64,000 bases of DNA from DASVHS01 sp038244815. GTDB lineage: Bacteria; Acidobacteriota; Thermoanaerobaculia; Gp7-AA8. Location of the stretch: NCBI GenBank assembly GCA_038244815.1, contig JBBRTB010000014.1:1-64000 (forward strand), read 5' to 3'. Both the position numbers and the translations under genes were made by a program. The notes under the pieces were generated by a model, which did no database searches, was not told the origin of the DNA, and worked only from the letters and a program-made list of their open reading frames with translations. Positions 18,711 to 26,907 of the stretch are shown piece by piece (within the stretch, counting starts at the first letter, position 1; every line of letters starts with the position of its first letter).

Positions 18711-18899
18711 TTACGGTCGCACCTGGACGGATCGGCGGCGGCGCGCTTCGATCCCGCCGCGCAGAAAGACGCGGGAGACGCCTCCATACTCTCGATCCGT
18801 CGCCACACGCGTGTAGACGACGCGCGGTGGCCAGCCGCCCGGTTGCGTGAGCGAAACGGAGCGTTCGTCGGTTGCCGTGTCGTCGATCCTCTGCGCCAT
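18711..18899 (-). CDS. small hypothetical protein, 62 residues
   Basis: This short open frame occupies the gap between icd and the sigma operon. Its predicted sequence (MAQRIDDTATDERSV..., ending RRRRSVQVRP) has no obvious domain. Codon third positions are mostly G or C, like real genes here, and it lies 31 nt downstream of the icd stop on the same strand. The Arg-rich C-terminus could bind nucleic acid, but this is speculation. No good ribosome site is visible, so it may be a chance frame. Confidence 0.4.
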   Translation of the reverse strand: MAQRIDDTATDERSVSLTQPGGWPPRVVYTRVATDREYGGVSRVFLRGGIEARRRRSVQVRP

Positions 18900-18929
18900 C
18901 TGGCGCCGATTCTGCCATTACGCTCCACG

Positions 18930-20168
18930 CTAGATGTTTTCGACGATGGCCTGTCCGAACTCGGAGGTCTTCACCTTCGTCGCGCCCTGCATCAGACGCT
19001 CGAGGTCGTACGTCACTTTCTTCTGTGCGATGGTCTTGCCGATGGCGCGCTCGATCGCGTCGGCGGCTTCGAACCACTTCATGTGCCGCAGCATCATCAC
19101 CCCGGAGAGGATGAGCGAGCCGGGGTTGATGGCGTCCTTGTTCGCGTACTTCGGTGCCGTGCCGTGCGTCGCTTCGAAAATGGCCACTTCGTCGGACTCA
19201 TTCGAGCCCGGCGCCATTCCCAGGCCTCCGACCTGCGCGGCCAACGCGTCGGAGAGGTAGTCGCCGTTCAGATTGGTCGTGGCGATGACCGAGTAATCCG
19301 CGGGTCGCAGCAGCACCTGCTGGAACATGGAGTCGGCGATGCGGTCCTTAATGATGACCCGGCCCTTCGCACCTTCCGCTCCCACTTCCGACTCGGGAAT
19401 GGTCCGATCGCCGAACTCGTCCTTCGCGACCTGATATCCCCAGTCCTTGAACGCCCCCTCGGTGAATTTCATGATGTTGCCTTTGTGCACGATGGTCACG
19501 GAATCGCGCTTCGCGGTGATCGCATACTCGATGGCCTTGCGGATCAGGCGTTTCGATCCGAACTCCGACACCGGTTTGATGCCGATCGCCGATCCGTCGC
19601 GGATCTTCGTGGTGCGGCGGTCGAGAGCGTTGATGAAACCGATGAGCTTCTCCGCGTTCTCCGAGTTTGCCGGCCACTCGATCCCCGCGTACACGTCTTC
19701 CGTGTTCTCGCGGAAGATGATCATGTCGACTTTCTCGGGCGCCTTGACGGGCGAAGGAACGCCGGGAAAGTAGCGCACGGGGCGGACGCAGGCATAGAGG
19801 TCGAGCACCTGACGCATCGTCACGTTGAGCGAGCGGATGCCGCCGCCGACCGGAGTGCTGAGCGGACCTTTGATCGACACCCGGTACTTGGCCAGCGCGT
19901 CCAGGGTCGCCTGCGGAAGGAACTCGCCGAACTTCACCGTGGCCTTGTCGCCGGCGTAGACCTCGTACCAGGCCACCTTGCGCTTCCCGCCGTAAGTCTT
20001 CTTCACGGCGCCGTCGATCACGTACTGTGTGGCCCGCCAGATATCGGGGCCGGTGCCGTCCCCCTCGATGAACGGGACGATGGGGTCATCGGGGACGACG
20101 ATGCTGCCGTTCTTGAAGTCGATTCGCGAGCCGGTGGCCGGCGGGGCAAGGCGTTCAGTGGTCGACAT
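18930..20168 (-). CDS. icd: NADP-dependent isocitrate dehydrogenase
   Basis: This is the TCA-cycle enzyme converting isocitrate to 2-oxoglutarate, 412 residues, close to the E. coli length of 416. It shows PFIEGDGTGPDIW, the substrate-site serine in GGIRSLNVTMR (the equivalent of E. coli Ser113 region), NTEDVYAGIEW, KGNIMKFTEGAF and the NADP pocket HGTAPKYANKDAINPGS, whose Lys-Tyr pair fits NADP rather than NAD. The start is ATG at 20168 (MSTTERLAPP). A longer open frame extends upstream over the nfo end and is not conserved. A TAGATT hexamer ends 10 nt before the ATG. Confidence 0.96.
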   Translation of the reverse strand: MSTTERLAPPATGSRIDFKNGSIVVPDDPIVPFIEGDGTGPDIWRATQYVIDGAVKKTYGGKRKVAWYEVYAGDKATVKFGEFLPQATLDALAKYRVSIKGPLSTPVGGGIRSLNVTMRQVLDLYACVRPVRYFPGVPSPVKAPEKVDMIIFRENTEDVYAGIEWPANSENAEKLIGFINALDRRTTKIRDGSAIGIKPVSEFGSKRLIRKAIEYAITAKRDSVTIVHKGNIMKFTEGAFKDWGYQVAKDEFGDRTIPESEVGAEGAKGRVIIKDRIADSMFQQVLLRPADYSVIATTNLNGDYLSDALAAQVGGLGMAPGSNESDEVAIFEATHGTAPKYANKDAINPGSLILSGVMMLRHMKWFEAADAIERAIGKTIAQKKVTYDLERLMQGATKVKTSEFGQAIVENI

Positions 20169-20181
20169 AGCGCGGGCGAAT

Positions 20182-21081
20182 CTATGCCAAAGCCGCCTGC
20201 GCCGCAACGAGGAGCGAACGCAGAACGGTGATGTTCGTCCTATCCGACTCCGTTTCGATCGTCTTCGGCGTCTCCAGCAGCTTTGGCAGCCGTGCGAACC
20301 GAGGGTCGTTGAGGACAAAGGCGAAACCGTCCAGGCCGATCTCGCCCTTTCCGATGTGCTCGTGGCGGTCCACGCGGCTCCCCAGCGGCTTCTTCGAGTC
20401 GTTGAGATGAAACGCGCCGACGTTCTCGATACCGACTCGCCTGTCCAGCTCGTCGATGGTCCGCTCATAGCCGTCGCGCGTGCGGATGTCGTAGCCCGAA
20501 GCGAAGATGTGGCATGTGTCGATGCAGATGCCGACGCGAGCGCGGTCATCGACGGCCTGCAGGATCGTGCCGAGCTCTTCGAAGCTGCAGCCAACGCATG
20601 AGCCCTGGCCGGCGGCGGTCTCCAGCAGTGTCACGACGCGGTGTCCGGGAATCCGGGCGTGGACCCGATCGAGCGAACGCGCGATCTGATCGAGTCCGTG
20701 ATCCGCTCCCGCACCCATGTGCGCGCCGGGATGCAGGACGACGGCGTGGACGCCGAGACGCTCGGCGCGATCGAGCTCGTCGACCAGCGCTGCGATCGAC
20801 TTGCGGTGAAACTCCTCGTTCGTCGTGGCCAGGTTGATGAGGTAGGACGCGTGTGTGAGGACCGGCCTGACGCTGCGTCGCTCCGAAAACTCCGCGCAGA
20901 TCTCCGGCGTCAGCTCCTTTCCCTTCCACTGATTCGAGTTCTTGGCGAAGAGCGCGACGGCCGAGGCGTCGATGGCGGCGGCACGCTCCCACACGGTTGG
21001 CAGTCCCCCCTTCGTCGAGAGGTGAGCGCCGAGGAGATCTCCGGCGCTCTTCGGGAACGTGAAGCGGTTTTTACGGGCCAT
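20182..21081 (-). CDS. nfo: deoxyribonuclease IV (AP endonuclease)
   Basis: Nfo cleaves at abasic sites in base-excision repair. The 299-residue product has the endonuclease IV TIM-barrel and the zinc-site signatures: GAHLSTKGGLP near the N-terminus, LLETAAGQGSCVG, CIDTCHIFASGYD, and HLNDSKKPLGSRVDRHEHIG with the terminal GKGEIG. The ATG at 21081 (MARKNRFTF) was chosen over a longer frame whose extra 35 residues overlap the SH3-TonB gene and are not conserved. It lies 24 nt after the stop of that gene and just upstream of icd. Confidence 0.95.
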   Translation of the reverse strand: MARKNRFTFPKSAGDLLGAHLSTKGGLPTVWERAAAIDASAVALFAKNSNQWKGKELTPEICAEFSERRSVRPVLTHASYLINLATTNEEFHRKSIAALVDELDRAERLGVHAVVLHPGAHMGAGADHGLDQIARSLDRVHARIPGHRVVTLLETAAGQGSCVGCSFEELGTILQAVDDRARVGICIDTCHIFASGYDIRTRDGYERTIDELDRRVGIENVGAFHLNDSKKPLGSRVDRHEHIGKGEIGLDGFAFVLNDPRFARLPKLLETPKTIETESDRTNITVLRSLLVAAQAALA

Positions 21082-21104
21082 GGGGACGATGCCGCGTGAA
21101 CGCG

Positions 21105-22124
21105 TCAGCGCAGCCGGAAATTCACCGTCACGGTGTAGTAGACATCGATGGGCTGGCCGCGAAACGTTGCGGGCCGGAAGCGCCATCGCTCCACGGCTTC
21201 CTTCGCCGCGTCGCCCAGCCCGTACGGGAGGTCTTTGATGATCTCGACGTCGTCGATGGTCCCGTCCTTGCGCACGACGCCGCGGATCACGACCGCGCCG
21301 CCGATATTCTGCGCGCGCGCCATGGCCGGATAGCGCGGAATGACGCGTGAGATCTCATCAGGCTGGGTGCCGCCGGGAGGGACGGCGGAGTAGACCGCCG
21401 CGTTGTCGATGAGGTCGCCGCTCGGCTGGATGGGAGAAGGTTCGGCTGGCGGCTGCGGAGCGGCGGACGCCGTCTCCGGGGGTGGTTGTTCGCTCGTCGT
21501 CTCAGTCGCCGCGGTCGTATCCGTGGTCGTGGCGGTCTCGGTCGTGGCCACGTTGAACTGCGGGGATCCCGACGCGGTCACGTCGATGTGATCGATGTCC
21601 GCGTAGGCGATCTGATCGTGATAGTCGACGGCATAGAAGTCGTGGTCGCGTGTGTAGACGCGAACGTTCGTCCCGGCTGCGATCTCGCCGACCAGAGGAT
21701 AGAAGATGCCGGGGCCGGCATAGAGTTGTGCGCGATCGGTGGTGACACCGGCGAGGATGGGCAGCTTGCGGATCGCGGCGTACCGCGCCAGGCGCCCGGC
21801 GCGTTCCGACGTCCGCTCCAGGTTGGCGCGCTCCGCCCACCCGGTGAGCCCGTCGTTCGTCTGCACTCGCACCCACGCTCCCTGATCTTCCAGCATCTGC
21901 AACTGTTCACCGGTCGTGGCCGTGGCGATGACCGCGGCGCGCGCGTTCGCCTCGGTGCGAATGCGAATTCGTTGCGGCAGCACGGTGACGGTCTCGGCAA
22001 CGGGCGTCACGGGGGACTTGTTGCCGCCCCGCAGCACGATCAGCGCAAGCAGCGCGAAAAAGATGACGCCCAGGAGAATGACGACGAGGAGACCGCGGGT
22101 GTGCCGGGTATGCGAATCGGTCAA
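21105..22124 (-). CDS. SH3-domain protein with TonB C-terminal domain
   Basis: This 339-residue protein is anchored by one N-terminal transmembrane helix (residues 12-31, LVVILLGVIFFALLALIVL). Two bacterial SH3-like modules follow: residues about 45-103 (LPQRIRIRTEANARAAVIAT ... DGLTGWAERANLE) and 115-180 (DRAQLYAGPGIFYPLVGEI). A Thr/Pro-rich linker (about 190-240) leads to a TonB C-terminal domain (265-339) with VIPRYPAMARAQNIGGAVVI and VERWRFRPATFRGQPIDV. The order anchor-SH3-linker-TonB_C is unusual; typical TonB has no SH3 modules. It may link TonB energy transduction to the cell wall. Its ATG overlaps the argF stop by 4 nt. Confidence 0.85.
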   Translation of the reverse strand: MTDSHTRHTRGLLVVILLGVIFFALLALIVLRGGNKSPVTPVAETVTVLPQRIRIRTEANARAAVIATATTGEQLQMLEDQGAWVRVQTNDGLTGWAERANLERTSERAGRLARYAAIRKLPILAGVTTDRAQLYAGPGIFYPLVGEIAAGTNVRVYTRDHDFYAVDYHDQIAYADIDHIDVTASGSPQFNVATTETATTTDTTAATETTSEQPPPETASAAPQPPAEPSPIQPSGDLIDNAAVYSAVPPGGTQPDEISRVIPRYPAMARAQNIGGAVVIRGVVRKDGTIDDVEIIKDLPYGLGDAAKEAVERWRFRPATFRGQPIDVYYTVTVNFRLR

Positions 22125-23050
22125 CGCTTCCGATCCTTCATCAACGCCACCATGATCGCCTTCTGCATATGCAAACGGTTCTCCGCCTCGTCGTAGATGA
22201 CCGAGCGCGGCGAGTCGATGACGCCCGCCGACACCTCTTCACCGCGATGCGCCGGCAGGCAGTGCATGAAGATGGCGTCCTTCGCCGCCATCGACATGAC
22301 GCGTTCGTCGATCATCCAGCCCTTGAAGTCGCGACGGCGCTTCTCCGCTTCCTCTTCCTGTCCCATGGATGCCCACACGTCCGTCTCGACGATGTCGGCG
22401 CCTCTGACCGCTTCCTCGATCGACGTCGTCACCGTCAGCTTCGTTCCCGCGGATCGCGCATCTTCCTCGGCTTCAGCCACGACGATGGGGTCGGGCGCGT
22501 AGCCGCCCGGTGTGGCCACGGCGATGTCCATTCCGACTTTGGGCGCGCCGAACATCAGCGAATGGGCCATGTTGTTGCCGTCGCCGATATAGGCGATCTT
22601 CCGTCCCTTCAGGCTGCCGAACCTTTCCCAGGCCGTGAAGTAATCGGTCATCACCTGACAGGGATGAGAGAGGTCAGTGAGACCGTTGATCACCGGGACG
22701 CTCGCGTATTCGGCGAGATCGGTGACGGTCTTGTGCGCGAACGTGCGCGCCATGATCCCGTCGACATAACGCGAAAGCACTTTGGCCGTGTCGGTAATCG
22801 GCTCACCGCGTCCGAGCTGGATGTCGCGCGAGGAGAGAAACAGCGCGTGACCGCCGAGCTGGAACATCCCCACCTCGAACGAGACGCGCGTACGTGTCGA
22901 TGACTTCTCGAAGATCATGGCCAGCGTCTGCCCGGCCAGCGCGTCGTGGAACTTCTTCGGGTGGGCCTTGATGTCCCGGGCCAGCGCGAAGAGCTCGCTC
23001 ACTTCGTCAGAGGTGTAATCGTGGATCTCGATGAAGTCTTTGTGTCGCAT
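22121..23050 (-). CDS. argF: ornithine carbamoyltransferase
   Basis: ArgF makes citrulline from ornithine and carbamoyl phosphate. The 309-residue product has the carbamoyl-phosphate motif SSTRTRVSFE, then DGIMARTFAH, HPCQVMTDY and the ornithine-loop motif HCLPAHRGEEVS. The start is ATG at 23050, with TACAAT (minus strand, 23060-23065) ending 9 nt before it and no Shine-Dalgarno, so a leaderless transcript is likely. Other arginine genes are absent here, and the following SH3-TonB gene is unrelated, so the pairing is probably not functional. Confidence 0.96.
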   Translation of the reverse strand: MRHKDFIEIHDYTSDEVSELFALARDIKAHPKKFHDALAGQTLAMIFEKSSTRTRVSFEVGMFQLGGHALFLSSRDIQLGRGEPITDTAKVLSRYVDGIMARTFAHKTVTDLAEYASVPVINGLTDLSHPCQVMTDYFTAWERFGSLKGRKIAYIGDGNNMAHSLMFGAPKVGMDIAVATPGGYAPDPIVVAEAEEDARSAGTKLTVTTSIEEAVRGADIVETDVWASMGQEEEAEKRRRDFKGWMIDERVMSMAAKDAIFMHCLPAHRGEEVSAGVIDSPRSVIYDEAENRLHMQKAIMVALMKDRKR

Positions 23051-23059
23051 GAGGCCGGG

Positions 23060-23145
23060 ATTGTATGCGGTCGTGGGTCGGCGGTCGGGGTCAACAACTG
23101 AGGCGTCCAGGCGGCCCCACGACCTACGACCGGCGACCCACGACC
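23060..23145 (-). promoter_or_regulatory. leaderless argF promoter abutted by a GGTCGT-type word array
   Basis: GGTCGTGGGTCG (23069-23080) is a perfect 12-bp inverted match to CGACCCACGACC (23134-23145). Between them lie further GGTCGG/CGACCT words. On the minus strand the array leads into TACAAT (23065-23060) and then, after 9 nt, the argF ATG. The distal arm also encodes the last residues of the MBL protein (VVGRRS and its TAG stop). Its core closely matches the array before plsY. Confidence 0.6.
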
Positions 23146-23897
23146 CGGTACTTCCCGTTCTTCTCTTTGACGCGACCTTCCTGGCAGAGTTTTACGAGGT
23201 GTGCGTGAATCTGGATCTCGGCCGCGTCGCGCAGCCGCTCGTCGAGACCGGCGTAAATCCGCTCGCGCATCTGCGGGATGGAGGTCGCGCCATGCTCCAT
23301 CGCGCTCATGACCTGGCTCTCCCGTTCCAGACGATGTTCGATGGTTTCGTCGAGGAGCATCGTCGCTCCTTCGCGCGTCGGGCCATGACCGGGGTAGACC
23401 CGCCGCGGGTTCCTTGACCGGAGGAGGCGGAGCGAGTTGAGGTAGTCGCGCATGCTGCCGTCGGGCGGAAAGATCGTCGTGGTTCCGAACCCCAGGACCG
23501 TGTCACCGCTGAAGAGGTCACCCTCGCGCGTGAGGAAGCAGACGTGTTCCTGTGTGTGGCCGGGCGTGGCGACGACTTCGAGCCGGGTGTCTTCCATGTC
23601 GAGCAGCTCGCCGCCGGCGATCCGCCGGTCGACCGCGGAATCGTCGAGCACGCCCACGGGCGCCACGATCTTCGCGCCGGTGGCCTCGCGCAGGGGCATG
23701 GCCGCCGGCGCATGGTCGGCGTGACGATGGGTGAGGAGGATCGTCTCCAGGCGCGGCATCGCTTCCACGATGGCGCGGATGTGCGACTCGATCATCGGCC
23801 CGGGATCGATCACGGTCGACTGGCCGAGAAGCCAGGTGCGCGTCCCGTCGAGCGTGAACGGTCCCGGATTCGGTGCGGTGATGGCGCGGATGTTCAC
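23124..23897 (-). CDS. metallo-beta-lactamase fold hydrolase
   Basis: This 257-residue MBL-fold protein has the metal motif THRHADHAP (HxHxDH), then VVATPGHTQEHVCF, FSGDTVLG and VYPGHGPT. Family members include LACTB2-like hydrolases and glyoxalase II relatives. A C-terminal winged-helix-like tail (HLVKLCQEGRVKEKNGKYRV) also matches LACTB2-type proteins. The GTG start at 23897 overlaps the NUDIX stop. The substrate is not evident. Its C-terminal residues and stop lie inside the word array next to argF. Confidence 0.85.
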   Translation of the reverse strand: MNIRAITAPNPGPFTLDGTRTWLLGQSTVIDPGPMIESHIRAIVEAMPRLETILLTHRHADHAPAAMPLREATGAKIVAPVGVLDDSAVDRRIAGGELLDMEDTRLEVVATPGHTQEHVCFLTREGDLFSGDTVLGFGTTTIFPPDGSMRDYLNSLRLLRSRNPRRVYPGHGPTREGATMLLDETIEHRLERESQVMSAMEHGATSIPQMRERIYAGLDERLRDAAEIQIHAHLVKLCQEGRVKEKNGKYRVVGRRS

Positions 23898-24460
23898 GGC
23901 AGCACCGGCCGGTTGTTGACGAGGATCGGCTCGACGATCTCGATCTTCGCATGCCGCCGCTCCTCGAGGAGCTGAGCGGTCGACGTCGCATCCCGGATCT
24001 CTTCGAGATTCCTGATCGTCGGAAACACCATTGCCAGCTCGCAGCCGCGCGCAAGCGCGTCCTTCGGCGCGATCCAGATGTGGTCGACCGCTTCCGCTGC
24101 GTGCAGGGTGACGCCGACGTCGCGCGGGACTGACGCGAGAAAGAACCAGGTGTCGAATCGTTTCGGCAGGCCGGCCGGCGTGACCCAGCGGGACGTCAGA
24201 ACGAGCTCGCCCTCCAGCCGGATCGACGTTTCCTCGAATACTTCGCGAATGGCGGCGTTGCGCGCGGCCTCGATCGTACCGGGCTGGCCGTCTTCCGCAT
24301 CGACCGCGCCGCCCGGAAACACCCACGCCCCGGGGACGAACGAGCTCTTCTCGTGGCGCTGGATCATCAGCACCTCGAACGGATCGTCGCGGAGGACGAG
24401 CACGCTCGCCGCCGGCGCCGGTTTCACGATCAGCACCGCGCTCCCTGCCAGCCGACCCAT
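23894..24460 (-). CDS. NUDIX hydrolase
   Basis: This 188-residue NUDIX protein has VPGAWVFPGGAVDAED followed by AAIREVFEETSIRLEG, i.e. a NUDIX box with an insertion between the Gly pair and REVFEET. That insertion is typical of the NUDT7/19-like branch acting on CoA or related pyrophosphates. The ATG at 24460 overlaps the moaE end by 31 nt and its stop overlaps the MBL start, so moaD-moaE-NUDIX-MBL form one unit. The link to molybdopterin is not obvious. Confidence 0.88.
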   Translation of the reverse strand: MGRLAGSAVLIVKPAPAASVLVLRDDPFEVLMIQRHEKSSFVPGAWVFPGGAVDAEDGQPGTIEAARNAAIREVFEETSIRLEGELVLTSRWVTPAGLPKRFDTWFFLASVPRDVGVTLHAAEAVDHIWIAPKDALARGCELAMVFPTIRNLEEIRDATSTAQLLEERRHAKIEIVEPILVNNRPVLP

Positions 24461-24849
24461 TCTTCTCCGCCCGGTCCGCGTTCTTTCTTCCAGATGGGAA
24501 CCGTCTCCTTGATCCTGTCGATGAGCATCCTCGATGCCTCGTACGCTTCGGACCGGTGCGGCGCGGTCGTGACGATGGAGATGGAGACGTCGCCCACGGC
24601 GAGATGTCCGAGGCGATGGATGACGCCGGTGTTGACCATCGGCAGCAGGCCATGGACTTCGTCGACGATCTTCGCCATCTCTTTCTCGGCCATGGGGCGG
24701 TAGGCGTCGTAGAAGATCGACTGGACCGGCTTGCCGTCGTGGTGATCGCGGACCACACCCTCGAAGAGGATGCAGGCGCCGTCGGCTGGCCGCATCGTGC
24801 GGCGGACGAGCCCGGGGGAGTCGATCGGCTCGTCCGTGAGGTAGCTCAT
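24430..24849 (-). CDS. moaE: molybdopterin synthase catalytic subunit
   Basis: MoaE, with thiocarboxylated MoaD, inserts the dithiolene sulfurs to turn cPMP into molybdopterin. The 139-residue product has GACILFEGVVRDHHDG, the typical AYRPMAEKEM, HRLGHLAVGDVSISIVTTA, HRSEAYEASRMLIDRIK, and the catalytic lysine region VPIWKKE. The ATG at 24849 overlaps the moaD end by 4 nt. A longer frame upstream is moaD in another reading frame. Confidence 0.95.
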   Translation of the reverse strand: MSYLTDEPIDSPGLVRRTMRPADGACILFEGVVRDHHDGKPVQSIFYDAYRPMAEKEMAKIVDEVHGLLPMVNTGVIHRLGHLAVGDVSISIVTTAPHRSEAYEASRMLIDRIKETVPIWKKERGPGGEEWVGWQGARC

Positions 24850-25091
24850 CCGCCGGCCACCGGCGGGATGAATGCGAGCTCGTCGCCGTCGCGCAGAACC
24901 GTGTCGGGCGTGGCGTACGTCTCGTTCACGGCGATCATCGGCGGTTGCCGATACTCGGCGAGTTGAACATACTGCTTCCGGAGGGACTGCCACACCTCGC
25001 CCGCCCGCGCTCCCTCCCCCAGAGAGAGCTCGGCTTCGCTCTTGCCGGTGATGTCCCGCAGGACGGCGAAATAGAGGAGGCGGACATTCAT
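24846..25091 (-). CDS. moaD: molybdopterin synthase sulfur carrier subunit
   Basis: This is an 81-residue ubiquitin-like sulfur carrier. It ends in the Gly-Gly (PPVAGG) that is thiocarboxylated by MoeB-type activation and sits in the MoaE active site. DGDELAFIPPVAGG is a family signature. The ATG at 25091 is preceded by TATAAA (minus strand, 25106-25101), whose end is 9 nt away, so it is probably leaderless. The -10 overlaps the TATAAT of the divergent DUF1858 gene. Confidence 0.93.
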   Translation of the reverse strand: MNVRLLYFAVLRDITGKSEAELSLGEGARAGEVWQSLRKQYVQLAEYRQPPMIAVNETYATPDTVLRDGDELAFIPPVAGG

Positions 25092-25100
25092 GGTGTCGAT

Positions 25101-25108
25101 TTTATAAT
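25101..25108. promoter_or_regulatory. overlapping divergent -10 elements of moaD and the DUF1858 gene
   Basis: The octamer TTTATAAT contains TATAAT on the plus strand (25103-25108) and TATAAA on the minus strand (25106-25101). It serves moaD, where the ATG is 9 nt away, and the DUF1858 gene, whose ATG is 15 nt away with GGGAG as ribosome site. This is the same back-to-back arrangement as at glmS and the Fn3 gene. Confidence 0.55.
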
Positions 25109-25123
25109 CGCCGCGGGAGCCCG

Positions 25124-25327
25124 ATGACGACCTTCGTACCGCAGATGACCGTCGAAGCAGCGCTTGCCCTCCACCCGTCGGCGAAATGGGTGTTTGCGGC
25201 ATATCACATCGGCGGCTGTTCGCAGTGTGCGCTGTCGGAGGAAGAGACGCTCGAGCAGGTCGCGGTGGGCTATCAGTTGCCGCTGGACAAACTGCTCGGC
25301 GATCTGAACTCGCTCCTCACATCTTGA
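25124..25327 (+). CDS. DUF1858 domain protein (putative redox disulfide)
   Basis: This small 67-residue protein matches the DUF1858 family, which carries a conserved CxxC. Here it is Cys32-Ser-Gln-Cys35 in HIGGCSQCALSEEETLEQVA, the family hallmark. Homologues are often linked to hybrid-cluster or Fe-S proteins and are thought to be redox-active or metal-binding. The ATG at 25124 has GGGAG about 8 nt upstream. Its stop overlaps the TTG or precedes the ATG of the next, unrelated-looking, membrane protein. Confidence 0.85.
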   Translation: MTTFVPQMTVEAALALHPSAKWVFAAYHIGGCSQCALSEEETLEQVAVGYQLPLDKLLGDLNSLLTS

Positions 25328-26907
25328 CCCGCCCTGCCGCGCAGCGGCTCATGCTGGCCCTGCTGATTCTCGCCGCCGTGCTCGCGGCAGGGTTCACGAA
25401 GATCGCCGATCTCGACTTCTGGTGGCACCTGAAGGCCGGACAGGTCATCGCCGGGAGTCATGCGGTGCCGCGCACCGACATCTTCAGTTACACCGCGTTC
25501 GGTCACGAATACGTCGACCACGAGTGGCTCTTTCAGCTGTCGCAGTACGCGACATGGAGCGTGGCCGGGCCGCTCGGCATCGCACTGCTGAAGTGTCTGA
25601 TCGTTGCACTCACGCTGATCATCGTGGCGTGGTACGCCGTACACGCCGGCGGCGATCCGGTGGTGATCGCCGGCCTGACGCTTCTGGCGATAGCGGGCGG
25701 CATCACGCGATTCATCGAGCGCCCGGAGCTGTTCAGCACGCTGTTCGCGGTCATCACGTTCGTGCTGGCCGACTCGTATGCGCGCACGCGCGACTGGAGA
25801 TTTCTGGCGGCGCTGCCGTTGCTCTGCGCGTTGTGGGCGAATGTCCACGCGGCGGTGGTGGTGGGATTGATCATCCAGCTGTTCTTCGTCCGCTCGCTGC
25901 CGCAGCTCGGCGCGCTCGGCGCATCGGTCGTGGCCAGCTTCCTCAATCCGTTCGGATACCGCGTACTGACGGTTCCCTTCGAGCTGACGCGCATCATCGA
26001 CTCCGGAGTGCTCAACAACGAGGAGTGGCGCCATCCGACCATCGAGAAGGTGCCGTTCTATTTCGTGGCGCTGGCGCTGACGGCGGTCCTGCTCATGCGC
26101 CGCCGCAATCTCAGCCACCTGCTCGTCGCGGCGTTCTTCGGCTACATCTCCCTCAAGTACATCCGCAACGTGGCGCTCTTCTGTACGTTTGTCCCGCTCG
26201 TGGCCGGCGAAGAGGCCTCGCGGCTGGCGCGGAGTTGGCGGAACGCCATCGCGGCGCTCGGTGCCGTGGCCGCGATCGTGGTTTTGACGGTCTATTTCCC
26301 GTTCCAGCGCGGGATCGGCGAGGCCTCGTACTTTCCTGATGGCATCGTGCGCTTCGTGAAGCAGCGCGATCTGCGCGGTCACATGCTCAACAGCTACTCG
26401 TTCGGCGGCTATCTGATCTGGACGCTGTTTCCGGAGCGGCCGGTGTTCATCGACGGGCGCAACGAGGTCTACCTGCCGCTGCTGGAGAGACTGAAGGCCG
26501 CACGGTCGGACAGCCGGGCCTGGACCGGGCTCCTGCGCGACGAGCAGATCGAATACGCGCTCCTCGACTACGTCGACGATCTCGATCGCGTCGTCACGTT
26601 CGACGCCGCGGGCAAGTCCACGAGCGGCTATGCGCCGATCACGGCCACGCGCTTCCCACGCTGGCGATGGGCGCTCGTCTACTGGGACGACGACGGCATG
26701 GTCTTCGTTCGCCGCGGCGGGACGAACGCGGTGACCGCCGAATACGACGCGGTCTATCCGGAAGGGCGTGGGTACGAACGTCAGCTCGTCGAGAGCGGTG
26801 TCGTCGATCGCGAGCGCGCGATCGAGCAACTGCATCGCAAGCTCGGCCAGGATCCCGGATGCCGCCGGGCCAAAGCCCTGCTGGCCAGTCTGAGTCAGAA
26901 TCGATAG
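25324..26907 (+). CDS. polytopic membrane protein of unknown function
   Basis: This protein has about 527 residues if it starts at TTG 25324, which overlaps the previous stop, or 518 from ATG 25351. The N-terminal half has roughly nine to eleven hydrophobic helices. Residues 20-60 have DLDFWWHLKAGQVI, TDIFSYTAFG and DHEWLFQLSQY, the pattern seen in many uncharacterised bacterial membrane proteins related to GT-C type glycosyltransferases. The C-terminal soluble part (about 340-527) includes FGGYLIWTLFPERPVFIDGR. I see no DD- or EAD-type catalytic motif that would settle the class. The final 40 residues are helical. Confidence 0.7.
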   Translation: MTRPAAQRLMLALLILAAVLAAGFTKIADLDFWWHLKAGQVIAGSHAVPRTDIFSYTAFGHEYVDHEWLFQLSQYATWSVAGPLGIALLKCLIVALTLIIVAWYAVHAGGDPVVIAGLTLLAIAGGITRFIERPELFSTLFAVITFVLADSYARTRDWRFLAALPLLCALWANVHAAVVVGLIIQLFFVRSLPQLGALGASVVASFLNPFGYRVLTVPFELTRIIDSGVLNNEEWRHPTIEKVPFYFVALALTAVLLMRRRNLSHLLVAAFFGYISLKYIRNVALFCTFVPLVAGEEASRLARSWRNAIAALGAVAAIVVLTVYFPFQRGIGEASYFPDGIVRFVKQRDLRGHMLNSYSFGGYLIWTLFPERPVFIDGRNEVYLPLLERLKAARSDSRAWTGLLRDEQIEYALLDYVDDLDRVVTFDAAGKSTSGYAPITATRFPRWRWALVYWDDDGMVFVRRGGTNAVTAEYDAVYPEGRGYERQLVESGVVDRERAIEQLHRKLGQDPGCRRAKALLASLSQNR

